A stretch of 51,460 nt of DNA from Clostridiales bacterium UBA7044 (GTDB taxonomy: Bacteria > Bacillota > Clostridia > Oscillospirales > Oscillospiraceae). The translations under genes and the position numbers were made by a program. Below the pieces are notes generated by a model that was not told where the DNA came from, did not search any database, and worked only from the letters and a program-made list of their open reading frames with translations. This document shows, piece by piece, positions 14,962 to 22,945 of the stretch. The first letter of the stretch is position 1, and each line of letters begins with the position of its first letter. The stretch spans positions 1-51,460 of the forward strand of contig DLAP01000025.1 in the NCBI GenBank assembly GCA_002493965.1, written 5' to 3'.

Positions 14962-15768
14962 ATGCTGCTTACGGAATTTGACCCCGATCTGCGGGGGGTG
15001 ATTCACCCGGATATGATCCACCAGCAGGTGGAGAATTTCCCGGAGACGGTAGTCTCCATTTTTTCTTGGCAGCTGTTTGAATCCCTCCGTTGTCTTCTGG
15101 GAGGCAGGCCCATTGCCCAGTGTAACGACGCGGATGGCGTATGGCCGGTCTATGAGGCGGAATATGGGGAACGTCGTCTGGGCTTTTGCAAGGCCCGGGT
15201 GGGCGCCCCGGCTTGTATCGGAATGCTGGAGGATGTCATTGCTATGGGAGCGAAAAGGCTGATCCTGACGGGCAACTGCGGTGTGCTGGACAGATCCATC
15301 ACCGACTGCGGGATCATCATTCCCACAAAGGCCATCCGGGACGAGGGGACAAGCTATCACTATGCCCCCGCCGGAGATTTTATCGATGTAAACACGAAGT
15401 ATAGGGATGAATTTGTGTCCATTCTGGAGAAATTCGGGTATTCTTATGTCCAGGGAATCACCTGGACCACCGATGCCTTCTACCGGGAGACCCAGGCCAA
15501 GGTGGCTGCCCGGCGTCAAATGGGGGCCATTTGCGTGGAGATGGAGTGCGCCGCCGTTCAGGCCATGTGTAATCTCCGGGGTGTGGATTTTTTTCAATTT
15601 CTTTATGCCGGGGATAACCTGGCGGGCCCCAACTGGGACCCCAGAAGCTTAGCGGGCCATGCCCGGTTGGACGAGAAGCAGAGAATCGGGCTGCTGGCTT
15701 TCGAACTGGCGGCGAGGATCGACGAAGCACCTGCGGGGTGCGGGGAGGATAACGATGTTTGTAGATAA
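14962..15768 (+). CDS. Nucleoside phosphorylase (PNP/UDP family)
   Basis: A 268-residue trimer/hexamer-type nucleoside phosphorylase, cleaving a nucleoside with phosphate to base and ribose 1-phosphate. The phosphate/ribose region is KRLILTGNCGVLD (about 98-110); the base/ribose-binding motif is GAICVEMECAAVQAMC (about 187-202), with the Met-Glu pair that contacts ribose hydroxyls. Subfamily specificity (uridine or purine) is not resolvable by eye. AGGAGG precedes the ATG. The last 14 bases overlap the start of obg, implying translational coupling. It fits the salvage theme of the transporters and xpt further on. Confidence 0.88.
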   Translation: MLLTEFDPDLRGVIHPDMIHQQVENFPETVVSIFSWQLFESLRCLLGGRPIAQCNDADGVWPVYEAEYGERRLGFCKARVGAPACIGMLEDVIAMGAKRLILTGNCGVLDRSITDCGIIIPTKAIRDEGTSYHYAPAGDFIDVNTKYRDEFVSILEKFGYSYVQGITWTTDAFYRETQAKVAARRQMGAICVEMECAAVQAMCNLRGVDFFQFLYAGDNLAGPNWDPRSLAGHARLDEKQRIGLLAFELAARIDEAPAGCGEDNDVCR

Positions 15769-17029
15769 AGTGAAAATCACTGTGGCAGGCGGTCGGGGCG
15801 GCGACGGGGCGGTGGCCTTCCACCGGGAAAAGTATGTGGCCTCCGGCGGCCCTGACGGCGGTGACGGCGGCCATGGAGGAAGTGTGATCCTGCGGGTCAA
15901 CGACAACCTGTCCACCCTGCTGGACTTCCGGTATAAGCGCAAGTACGCCGCCCAGGCAGGGGTCAGCGGTATGGGCCGAAAAATGGCTGGGAAGCGGGGA
16001 GAAAATCTGATCATTGAAGTACCTCGGGGTACAGTGGTACGGGATGCGCAAACCAATCAGATCATTGTGGATATGTCCACCGGTGAGGACTTTATTCTTG
16101 CCAAGGGCGGTCGTGGGGGCTGGGGCAATGCCCATTACGCTACACCTACCCGTCAGGTGCCCCGGTTTGCCAAAGCGGGGCTGAAGGGTCAGGAGCGGGA
16201 CGTGGTTCTGGAACTGAAGCTTCTGGCAGATGTGGGCCTGGTGGGCTTCCCCAATGTGGGCAAATCCACCCTGCTGTCCGTTACCTCCAACGCCCGGCCC
16301 AAGATTGCCAATTACCACTTTACCACCCTGTTCCCTAATCTGGGGGTTATCTATGTGGACGAGGGCGTGTCCTTTGTCATGGCGGACATCCCCGGCATCA
16401 TTGAAGGAGCAGCAGAAGGTGCGGGCTTAGGCCACGACTTCCTGCGGCACATTGACCGGTGCCGGCTGCTGGTGCACGTTGTGGACGTGTCTGGCAGCGA
16501 GGGGCGGGATCCGGTGGAGGATTTTCATGCTATTTGCCGGGAACTGCGGGATTATTCTGTAGACCTGAGCGATCGTCCTATGATTGTTGCCGCCAACAAG
16601 ACAGATCTTCTGCCCCCGGACAGTGATAATCTGGAGCGGCTACGCACCGCCGCAAAGGAAGCGGGCTGCGATCTTTACGAGATCAGCGCCGGTACCACGG
16701 CAGGTACCAAGAACCTCATGCGGGTGGTGGCGGAGAAGCTGCGTACCCTGCCTCCTGTGACCATCTACGAGCCGGACTATGTGGAGGTGGTGGAGCCCCC
16801 GGTGGATCCCAGCGCCTTTGACATCGAGCACTACGGCTCCACCTGGCTGATCACCGGCGCCTGGCTGGAAAGGCTCATGCAGAATGTGAACTTTGAGGAC
16901 TACGAGCAGCGCAACTACTTTGACCAGCAGCTTCGCAAATACGGTCTCTTTGCCCGGCTGGAGGAAATGGGCATTCAGGACGGGGACACCGTGGATATTT
17001 ACGATTTTGAATTTGAATATCAGCGGTAA
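15755..17029 (+). CDS. obg: GTPase Obg (CgtA)
   Basis: A 424-residue essential GTPase of late 50S assembly and stress control. The glycine-rich Obg domain begins MFVDKVKITVAGGRGGDG and contains SGGPDGGDGGHGG. The G domain has P-loop GFPNVGKST (164-172), switch TTLFPNLGV, G3 DIPGIIEGA, and NKTD. The C-terminal OCT domain (about 345-424) ends FDQQLRKYGLFARLEEMGIQ.DGDTVDI. The frame is open upstream, but the ATG at 15755 after GGGGAGG gives the canonical N-terminus. Overlap with the phosphorylase gene is 14 bases. No strong terminator follows, only an A/T-rich stretch. Confidence 0.98.
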   Translation: MFVDKVKITVAGGRGGDGAVAFHREKYVASGGPDGGDGGHGGSVILRVNDNLSTLLDFRYKRKYAAQAGVSGMGRKMAGKRGENLIIEVPRGTVVRDAQTNQIIVDMSTGEDFILAKGGRGGWGNAHYATPTRQVPRFAKAGLKGQERDVVLELKLLADVGLVGFPNVGKSTLLSVTSNARPKIANYHFTTLFPNLGVIYVDEGVSFVMADIPGIIEGAAEGAGLGHDFLRHIDRCRLLVHVVDVSGSEGRDPVEDFHAICRELRDYSVDLSDRPMIVAANKTDLLPPDSDNLERLRTAAKEAGCDLYEISAGTTAGTKNLMRVVAEKLRTLPPVTIYEPDYVEVVEPPVDPSAFDIEHYGSTWLITGAWLERLMQNVNFEDYEQRNYFDQQLRKYGLFARLEEMGIQDGDTVDIYDFEFEYQR

Positions 17030-17063
17030 GGCAAAAAAACTTTTGCATTTTTGTGAAAAGTAT

Positions 17064-17092
17064 TTGCCAAAACCAATTTTATTCGATATAAT
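17064..17092 (+). promoter_or_regulatory. Promoter of the AraC-type regulator gene
   Basis: -35 TTGCCA (17064-17069), 17-base spacer, -10 TATAAT (17087-17092). Directly after the -10, AGCTTACG (17093-17100) pairs with CGTAAGCT (17116-17123), extended inward by TAG/CTA. This dyad straddles the start of transcription and looks like an operator. Confidence 0.8.
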
Positions 17093-17125
17093 AGCTTACG
17101 TTAGGAGTTTACTAGCGTAAGCTGT

Positions 17126-17286
17126 GGGAGCTCTGAATAAATCGTCTGTGGTAGATGCCGGATCTTTCGCCCCAATCGTGCAGTTTGAAAAAGCGGAAAT
17201 ACATCCAGTATTCCTCGCTTTTCCAAACTTTCGCTTGTGCCAAAATCTCTCGGCATCTACTCTTGCCAATTTAATCAGAGCTTCCC
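17126..17286. repeat. 161-bp imperfect palindromic element (MITE-like)
   Basis: The ends are inverted: GGGAGCTCTGAATAAA at the left and the complement of GGGAAGCTCTGATTAAA at the right. Inside are a perfect 10-bp pair GTAGATGCCG / CGGCATCTAC (17151-17160 / 17251-17260) and GTTTGAAAAAGCG / CGCTTTTCCAAAC (17183-17195 / 17216-17228, one mismatch), closing on a TAC..GTA loop. The two halves thus align over nearly the whole length. It could be a miniature inverted-repeat element or a long structured leader of the AraC gene. No coding frame or clear target duplication was seen. Confidence 0.7.
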
Positions 17287-17307
17287 TATTTTTATAAGGA
17301 GGCAGTC

Positions 17308-18459
17308 ATGATCCGTAATTTAAATCAGGTCACGTTTCAGTCATTTGGCATGGTACCATCAGAGAAAAGCCAGAATTTGAGACCCTTTGACAAGAGCATG
17401 GCGGCTTCCTGGCAGCTTCCGGATTCGGACCCGGTACTTTACCGGGCGGTTTCCGAGACTTGGGTGAGCTGCGGCAGCGGCACCTGTGTGCTGTCTGTCA
17501 GCCGGGATGGGGAAGTTTTTCATCAGTTTTATCTGGACAAGACTGCCTGCATTTCGACCGAGGTGTTCTTCTGTCTCAGACCTTTTTTGGGAGAAGCGAC
17601 GGTATTGGTGTATACGGAGAAAGCACCGGAGGAGGCGGGCGTGCGGGGCGCGTCCAGCCTGCGGGTGGACCACCAGCTCCAGGTAGAGGGAATTTATACC
17701 TTCTTCTATCAGGAGAAGGAGCAGGGCTTCCTGTTCCCGGGGGAATCCCACCCCATGGCGGAGCTGACCTATGTGGATCAGGGAGCGCTGCACTCCGTGG
17801 CGGAAGGGCAGGACCTGCTGCTGAAGCAGGGGGATCTGGTGATCTATGGGCCCAATCAATGGCATATGCAGTATGCGGATATTGGCGTGGCGCCCCGGTA
17901 CGTAACGTTGAGCTTTGACGCCCACGGGACGGAGCTGACGCCGCTGCTGAACCAGAGATTTTCCGCCCCTCAGCGTGTGGTGTCTATCCTGCAGGATATG
18001 CTGCGGGAGCAGGAGAAAATGGACGCCTTCAGCAACGATATGATTCTGACCCAGCTGAATCTTCTGCTGCTCCTGCTGCTGCGGGAGACGGTGGATCCCA
18101 GCGGGAGCAAGCTGCAAACCGCCAATGCCATCCACAGCGAAAACGAGATCATCCGCCAGGCTCAGCAGTATATTTCCTCCCACATCCGAGAGAAGCTGTC
18201 TGTGCCTCTGGTTGCCCGGCAGGTGGATGTCAGCGCCAGTTATCTGACGGCCCTGTTCCACAAGAATCTGCAAATTTCCCCCGGCGAGTATATCCGCCGG
18301 ATCAAGCTCCAGGAGAGCAAGCAGATGATCCGGGAAAACAACCTGAACTTCACGGAAATTGCCGCCCAGCTCCAATATTCCACAGTCCATCACTTCTCCC
18401 GGCAGTTTAAGGAAAAGTTTGGCATTACCCCTACGGAGTACGCAAAATCGGTACGATAA
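17308..18459 (+). CDS. AraC family transcriptional regulator with cupin sensor domain
   Basis: A 383-residue regulator. After an N-terminal beta region (about 1-125, unassigned), a cupin-like ligand domain is visible around 140-205: LFPGESHPMAELTYVDQGAL, then LLLKQGDLVIYGPNQWHMQ. The C-terminal 100 residues hold the two AraC helix-turn-helix motifs: LSVPLVARQVDVSASYLTALFHKNL and the signature NFTEIAAQLQYSTVHHFSRQFKEKFGITPTEYAKSVR. Such proteins usually sense a sugar or related small molecule, which is unknown here. AAGGAGG lies seven bases before the ATG. The gene is alone and its upstream region carries an operator-like dyad and the 161-bp palindromic element. The next gene is convergent. 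Confidence 0.93.
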   Translation: MIRNLNQVTFQSFGMVPSEKSQNLRPFDKSMAASWQLPDSDPVLYRAVSETWVSCGSGTCVLSVSRDGEVFHQFYLDKTACISTEVFFCLRPFLGEATVLVYTEKAPEEAGVRGASSLRVDHQLQVEGIYTFFYQEKEQGFLFPGESHPMAELTYVDQGALHSVAEGQDLLLKQGDLVIYGPNQWHMQYADIGVAPRYVTLSFDAHGTELTPLLNQRFSAPQRVVSILQDMLREQEKMDAFSNDMILTQLNLLLLLLLRETVDPSGSKLQTANAIHSENEIIRQAQQYISSHIREKLSVPLVARQVDVSASYLTALFHKNLQISPGEYIRRIKLQESKQMIRENNLNFTEIAAQLQYSTVHHFSRQFKEKFGITPTEYAKSVR

Positions 18460-18464
18460 AGCAC

Positions 18465-18491
18465 AGCCCCGCTCAAATTCTGAGCGGGGCT
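18465..18491. terminator. Bidirectional terminator, araC-like / ygjV-like
   Basis: Perfect 11-bp stem AGCCCCGCTCA / TGAGCGGGGCT with loop AATTC. It lies between convergent genes; T-tails are short on both sides. Confidence 0.8.
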
Positions 18492-18501
18492 GCTTTGGCA
18501 A

Positions 18502-19008
18502 TCAGGCTGTTTTCTTCGCCTTGTGAATCATATAGATCCCGGCAATATTGGAGAAGATAGAAAGCACATCAAAGGTCATAGCCACATAATTTTGGTGGCA
18601 CAGATCATAGACCACCCACAGGAAAAAGGTGCCGATCATCACAATTTTCAGGGTGACTTCGCTTTTTACGTCCAGGAACCAGGTGAAGGCCCCGGCTGCC
18701 AGCACGGGGAGCCATTCCAAAGGACTTTTCCTGATCGCGCCCAGAGACAGAAGAATTTGCAGAGCGATGAAGCCCAGCTTCAAAGGCACCGTGACCTTGA
18801 CCTTAAAGAAAACCAGATTCCTCAAAACGCTGACCACATTGGAAATAGTGCCGGAAATGCCCCCCAGCAGGAAGTTACTGACTCCCATCAGGGAAAACTG
18901 GAGGCATTGCACCCCTAAAATCTGTTCCTTTTTCCGCAAGAATCCGATGCTGACCATCAGCAGGCAGCCCAAAAAGGAAATGACGTTCGCAATCAAAATG
19001 AGATTCAT
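18502..19008 (-). CDS. YgjV family inner-membrane protein
   Basis: A 168-residue, very hydrophobic protein with four to five transmembrane helices (about 4-22, 40-58, 76-112, 118-160). It matches the YgjV family of small uncharacterized membrane proteins (MNLILIANVISFLGCLLMV...; IRKSPLEWLPVLAAGAFTWFLD; DVLSIFSNIAGIYMI). No transport or catalytic motif is evident. GAGGGAT precedes the ATG at suitable distance. It is monocistronic and convergent with the AraC gene. Confidence 0.75.
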   Translation of the reverse strand: MNLILIANVISFLGCLLMVSIGFLRKKEQILGVQCLQFSLMGVSNFLLGGISGTISNVVSVLRNLVFFKVKVTVPLKLGFIALQILLSLGAIRKSPLEWLPVLAAGAFTWFLDVKSEVTLKIVMIGTFFLWVVYDLCHQNYVAMTFDVLSIFSNIAGIYMIHKAKKTA

Positions 19009-19070
19009 AGCTTATCCCTCGCTTTTCTGCAATGAGTATAGCAAAGGAAATAAAGACTGTCAATATAGGA

Positions 19071-19097
19071 AACCCGCCGGACGTTTTCCGGCGGGTT
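19071..19097 (-). terminator. Terminator of the second Nup-type ABC operon
   Basis: AACCCGCCGG / CCGGCGGGTT, perfect 10-bp stem with a 7-base loop, 18 bases after the last permease stop on the minus strand. The tail is TTCC, so strength rests on the stem. Confidence 0.75.
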
Positions 19098-19114
19098 TGT
19101 GACGTGTTGGAGAT

Positions 19115-20059
19115 TTATCTGCTGCCCTTGTCGTAGGGAATGCCCTCTGCCTTGGGAGCGCGGGATTTCTTGGAAGTGAAAGCCAGCACCACCAGGGAGA
19201 TAATGTAGGGCATCATGTTGTAGATAAAGCTGGGAATCTGGAGGGATGCCAGCAGGGGGAAGCCAGAGTAGACATTGCCCAACGCCCGGAGGAAGCCGAA
19301 CAGCAGGGAAGCAAGGCCGATTTTCAGGGGATGCCAGGCGCCGAAGATCATGACCGCCAGGGCCAGGAAGCCGAAGCCGGCTACGCCGTTTTCAAACTTC
19401 CACACGCTGACGCCAGCGGTGATGTACACGATACCGCCTAAGCCACCCAGCAATCCAGAAATCAGCACACCGGCGTAGCGCATCTTATAGACGTTGATGC
19501 CCACGGAGTCCGCCGCCTGGGGATGCTCGCCACAGGCCCGAAGCCGGAGACCGAACCGGGTCTTGTACAGAGCGATGTAGGCGACAATCAGGCAAAGAAC
19601 CGCAATGAGCATGAACCAGTTAAATTCAAAGCTGCCGATCCGTACCACCAGCAGGTCCTTGGCGTAAGGGTAGGCAATGTCGGAGGACACGTCGTTTCCG
19701 CCGGAGGCGGCGGTGTTCATGGCCTTCACGGCCACGGTGGCCCCAGCGGTAGCCAGCATATTCATGGCGGTGCCAGTGATGGTTTGATCTGCCTTAAAGT
19801 TGATGGCGGCCACGGCCAGCAGCAGGGAGAACAGCAGGCCAAACAGGGCGCTGACCAGGGTCGTTGTCAGGACCATGACAAAGGGACCCACGGAGACGGG
19901 CAGAAATTTGAGAACCAATGCACCGCCCAGAGCGCCAATGACCATAATGCCTTCCAGACCGATGTTAATCACGCCGCTTCGTTCGGCGAAACAGCCGCCC
20001 AGGGCCACCAGGAGCAGTACGGAGGCGAAAATCAAGGTATATTGCAGCAGCAGTGTCAT
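19115..20059 (-). CDS. Nucleoside-type ABC transporter permease (NupQ/YufQ-like)
   Basis: A 314-residue integral membrane protein of the BPD_transp_2 (RbsC/LivH-like) type, with about eight to ten helices. Family landmarks: GCFAERSGVINIGLEGIMVIGALGG at the N-terminus, GLRLRACGEHPQAADSVGINVYKMRYAGVLISGLLGGLGG (the cytoplasmic EAA-like coupling region) and VAGFGFLALAVMIFGAWHP. It is the smaller of the two permeases of the unit; its ATG overlaps the upstream permease stop by four bases. AAGGAGG is in place. It forms the pore with the 376-residue partner and is energised by the ATPase upstream. Substrate by family: nucleosides or purines. Confidence 0.9.
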   Translation of the reverse strand: MTLLLQYTLIFASVLLLVALGGCFAERSGVINIGLEGIMVIGALGGALVLKFLPVSVGPFVMVLTTTLVSALFGLLFSLLLAVAAINFKADQTITGTAMNMLATAGATVAVKAMNTAASGGNDVSSDIAYPYAKDLLVVRIGSFEFNWFMLIAVLCLIVAYIALYKTRFGLRLRACGEHPQAADSVGINVYKMRYAGVLISGLLGGLGGIVYITAGVSVWKFENGVAGFGFLALAVMIFGAWHPLKIGLASLLFGFLRALGNVYSGFPLLASLQIPSFIYNMMPYIISLVVLAFTSKKSRAPKAEGIPYDKGSR

Positions 20060-21186
20060 TGTGCCTTCCCTCCTTTTGCTTCTTTCAGGGCTTTCTTTTC
20101 GTCAGAAACCCGGATCCGGTTTTGCAGGAACAGCTTGAAGAATGCCACAAAGGCGCACAGGTAGATGATCAGACTGGAGATCAGGCTGGAGATCTGGGAA
20201 CAGTAGACCTGCAGGTCCACATTGCCGCCGCCTGCGGTGATGTACTGGATGAAGAAGGCGGAGAGAATGGAGCCCAGAGGATGAAGCCCGCCCAGGAAAG
20301 CCACGGCGATGCCGTTGAAACCCATGCCGGGAACGGAGGAAATGGTGGTTTCCCAGTCCTCAATGCCCGTCAGGTACAGCAGGGCCGCGCCCATACCGGC
20401 CAGAGCCCCGGCGATGACCATGGTGAGGATAATGTTCCGATTTTCCTTCATGCCGCAGTATTTGGCGGCATTGTAGTTGTTGCCAGTGGCACGGAGCTCG
20501 TAGCCGAACTTGGTTTTCGTCAGCACCACCCACACCAGTACCGCTATGGCAATGGCCAGAGGAATGGCGATAGACACGCTTTTTTCGTTGCCCAGCAGCT
20601 TTTCCAGGCCCAGGCTGGGGATCAGAGCGCTGGGATTGCTGCCCTGAAGGCTCTTGGTGTAGGGACTGTTGGGGCTTTTGACTCCGGTGAGAATCATATT
20701 GGTTAAGTACAGGGTGATCCAGTTGAGCATGATGCCGGAGATGACCACGTTGACGTTGCATGCGGTTTTCAGCGCGCCGGCGATGGCACCCAGCAAGGCT
20801 CCCGCTGCAATGGCGGCCAGAATGCACAGATACCAGGGCCAGTTCCAGGCCAGGGCCGCGTACAGGGCGGCGCAAGCACCGGCGCAGTACTGTCCGGCAG
20901 CGCCAATATTGAACATACCCACCTTATAGGCAAACAGCACAGAAAGAGCGCACAGTAACAGGGGAACGGTCCGCACCAGGGTTTGGCCGAAATACTTTAA
21001 TTTCAGCTTCCCGGGATAGCGCAGGAATGACCGCATGATGTCCACGATGGCCTTGGAGGCTCCGCTGGGTTCGATGATCAGCAGAGCGATATAGCCCACC
21101 AGCAGGCCGCCCAGAATGCAGGCCAGAGAGGCAAGCAATGTCTGGAAGCCGTCGCTGCGGATCAGGGATTTCTTTTCATTTTTCAC
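20056..21186 (-). CDS. Nucleoside-type ABC transporter permease (NupP/YufP-like)
   Basis: A 376-residue permease with about ten transmembrane helices. After an N-terminal helix (LACILGGLLVGYIALLII) it shows the family signature TVPLLLCALSVLFAYKVGMFNIGAAGQYCAGACAA, the cytoplasmic loop TKTKFGYELRATGNNYNAAKYCGMKENRNIILTMVIAGALAGMG, and GMGFNGIAVAFLGGLHPLGS. It overlaps both neighbours by four bases (ATGA at each end), so ATPase and both permeases are translated as one unit. This unit lacks a substrate-binding protein gene. Confidence 0.9.
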   Translation of the reverse strand: MKNEKKSLIRSDGFQTLLASLACILGGLLVGYIALLIIEPSGASKAIVDIMRSFLRYPGKLKLKYFGQTLVRTVPLLLCALSVLFAYKVGMFNIGAAGQYCAGACAALYAALAWNWPWYLCILAAIAAGALLGAIAGALKTACNVNVVISGIMLNWITLYLTNMILTGVKSPNSPYTKSLQGSNPSALIPSLGLEKLLGNEKSVSIAIPLAIAIAVLVWVVLTKTKFGYELRATGNNYNAAKYCGMKENRNIILTMVIAGALAGMGAALLYLTGIEDWETTISSVPGMGFNGIAVAFLGGLHPLGSILSAFFIQYITAGGGNVDLQVYCSQISSLISSLIIYLCAFVAFFKLFLQNRIRVSDEKKALKEAKGGKAQ

Positions 21187-22724
21187 TGCTTATCCGCCTC
21201 CTTTTTCGCGCCTGCCATGTAAAGGCCAAGCTCTTCCACAGTTGCCGTCTTGGGATCCAGCTGACCCACGATCTCTCCTTCATACATGACCAGGATCCGG
21301 TCGGAGAGTGTCATGACCTCGTCCAGCTCCAGAGACACCAGCAGCACGGCCTTTCCCGCGTCCCGCTGGGCCACAATCTGACGATGGATGTTCTCGATGG
21401 CGCCCACATCCAGGCCCCGGGTGGGCTGGACGGCGATGAGAAGCCTGGGATCCCGGTCAATTTCCCGGGCGATGATGGCCTTCTGCTGATTGCCGCCGGA
21501 CATGGACCGGGCAATGGTGACAGCCCCCTGGCCGGAACGGACGTCATATTCTTCTATGAGCCGGTCGGCGTATTCCCGGATGTTCTTCCGGCGGAGGAAG
21601 CCAAACTTGTCGGTAAACTCCGGCTCAAAGTACCGCTGGAGCACCAGATTATCTTCCAAAGAGTAGTCCAGTACTAGACCGTGCTTGTGCCGGTCCTCCG
21701 GAATGTGGGCCATTCCCATCATGGAGCGGCGGCGGATGGGCATATGGGTAATGTCCGTACCGTCCAGAATGATCTTGCCCCCGGTCACATTTTCCAGACC
21801 CGAGATGCCGTAGACCAGCTCGGTCTGACCATTGCCGTCGATACCGGCAATGCAGACGATTTCTCCGGCACGAACCTGGAAGGAAACATGGTTCACAGCG
21901 TTCTTTTTGCTGAGCTTGGAGGCCACGGAAAGATCCTCCACCTCCAGCACCACATCCGTGGGCGCACAGTCCTCCTTATGGACGGCAAACTCCACGTCCC
22001 GGCCTACCATCATCCGGGACAGTTGGTCCTTGCTGCATCCGGCCACATCCACGGTGCCGATGTACTTGCCTTTGCGCAGCACCGTACACCGATCCGCCAC
22101 CTCCATGATCTCGTTAAGCTTATGGGTGATGAACAGAATGGATTTCCCCTCCGCGGATAGATTCTTCATAATCTGAAGCAGTTCTTTGATTTCCTGAGGG
22201 GTCAGAACGGCGGTGGGCTCGTCGAAAATCAGGATCTCATTGTCCCGGTAGAGCATTTTCAGAATTTCGGTGCGCTGCTGCATACCCACGCTGATGTCTT
22301 CAATCAGGGCGTCAGGGTTGACGCTGAGGCCGTACTTCTCAGACAGAGCCACGACCTTCTGCCGGGCCTTGTCCCGCTGAAGGAAGCCGTGGCTTGTGTC
22401 CTCATCGCCCAGGATGATGTTATCCAGGACGGAGAAGCACTCCACCAGCTTAAAGTGCTGGTGCACCATGCCGATACCCAGGGCATTGGCGTCATTGGGA
22501 TTCGCAATCTTGACGACCTCACCGTTTTTCTTGATGACACCCTGCTCTGCCTGGTAAAGGCCAAACAGAATGCTCATAAGGGTGGATTTGCCTGCGCCGT
22601 TTTCTCCAAGCAGGGCGTGGATTTCGCCGGGCTTTAACTGGAGGGTCACGTTATCGTTGGCGATAATGCCGGGAAAGACCTTGGTGATATTCAGCATTTC
22701 AATCGCGTACTGTGGGCTGTCCAA
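21183..22724 (-). CDS. Nucleoside-type ABC transporter ATPase, double NBD (NupO/YufO-like)
   Basis: A 513-residue protein with two fused nucleotide-binding domains. NBD1 has Walker A GENGAGKST (40-48), Q-loop HQHFKLVECFSV and Walker B ILIFDEPTAVL, but a weak signature (SVGMQQR). NBD2 has a degenerate Walker A (GIDGNGQTEL), a good signature (MSGGNQQK) and an altered Walker B (LLIAVQPTRGLD). This complementary degeneracy is typical of BMP-family transporters. The start is TTG at 22724, eight bases after AAGGAGG; a longer frame to 22946 crosses the promoter and is rejected. First gene of the ATPase-permease-permease operon. Confidence 0.9.
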   Translation of the reverse strand: MDSPQYAIEMLNITKVFPGIIANDNVTLQLKPGEIHALLGENGAGKSTLMSILFGLYQAEQGVIKKNGEVVKIANPNDANALGIGMVHQHFKLVECFSVLDNIILGDEDTSHGFLQRDKARQKVVALSEKYGLSVNPDALIEDISVGMQQRTEILKMLYRDNEILIFDEPTAVLTPQEIKELLQIMKNLSAEGKSILFITHKLNEIMEVADRCTVLRKGKYIGTVDVAGCSKDQLSRMMVGRDVEFAVHKEDCAPTDVVLEVEDLSVASKLSKKNAVNHVSFQVRAGEIVCIAGIDGNGQTELVYGISGLENVTGGKIILDGTDITHMPIRRRSMMGMAHIPEDRHKHGLVLDYSLEDNLVLQRYFEPEFTDKFGFLRRKNIREYADRLIEEYDVRSGQGAVTIARSMSGGNQQKAIIAREIDRDPRLLIAVQPTRGLDVGAIENIHRQIVAQRDAGKAVLLVSLELDEVMTLSDRILVMYEGEIVGQLDPKTATVEELGLYMAGAKKEADKQ

Positions 22725-22760
22725 TCCAATTACCTCCTTCAAAGAGCAAATTACATCTTT

Positions 22761-22820
22761 ATTATACACGATAGCATAGAAGATTTCAAATAGTATTGTA
22801 TCAAAACCACCAATTTGGTG
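22761..22820 (-). promoter_or_regulatory. Promoter and dyad of the second Nup-type operon
   Basis: Minus strand: -35 TTGAAA (22789-22784), 17-base spacer, -10 TATAAT (22766-22761). About 18 bases upstream of the -35 is the palindrome CACCAA-T-TTGGTG (22808-22820), a candidate regulator site. Confidence 0.75.
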
Positions 22821-22875
22821 AAGAAATTTTGAAGAGAGCTGGGGATTATGTCCTGGAAGGAGGGAAAAATTCCTC

Positions 22876-22904
22876 TTGACGGCGGGGAAATTTACGATTA
22901 TAAT
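22876..22904 (+). promoter_or_regulatory. Promoter of the aldo/keto reductase gene
   Basis: -35 TTGACG (22876-22881), 17-base spacer, -10 TATAAT (22899-22904). Confidence 0.85.
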
Positions 22905-22945
22905 CAGACCTGGAAGATCCCATGAGAAAGGAATGACATGACGCA

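Noticed and set aside
17126..17286. Complete insertion sequence
   Set aside because: It is only 161 bp and has no open frame for a transposase, so at most a non-autonomous element.
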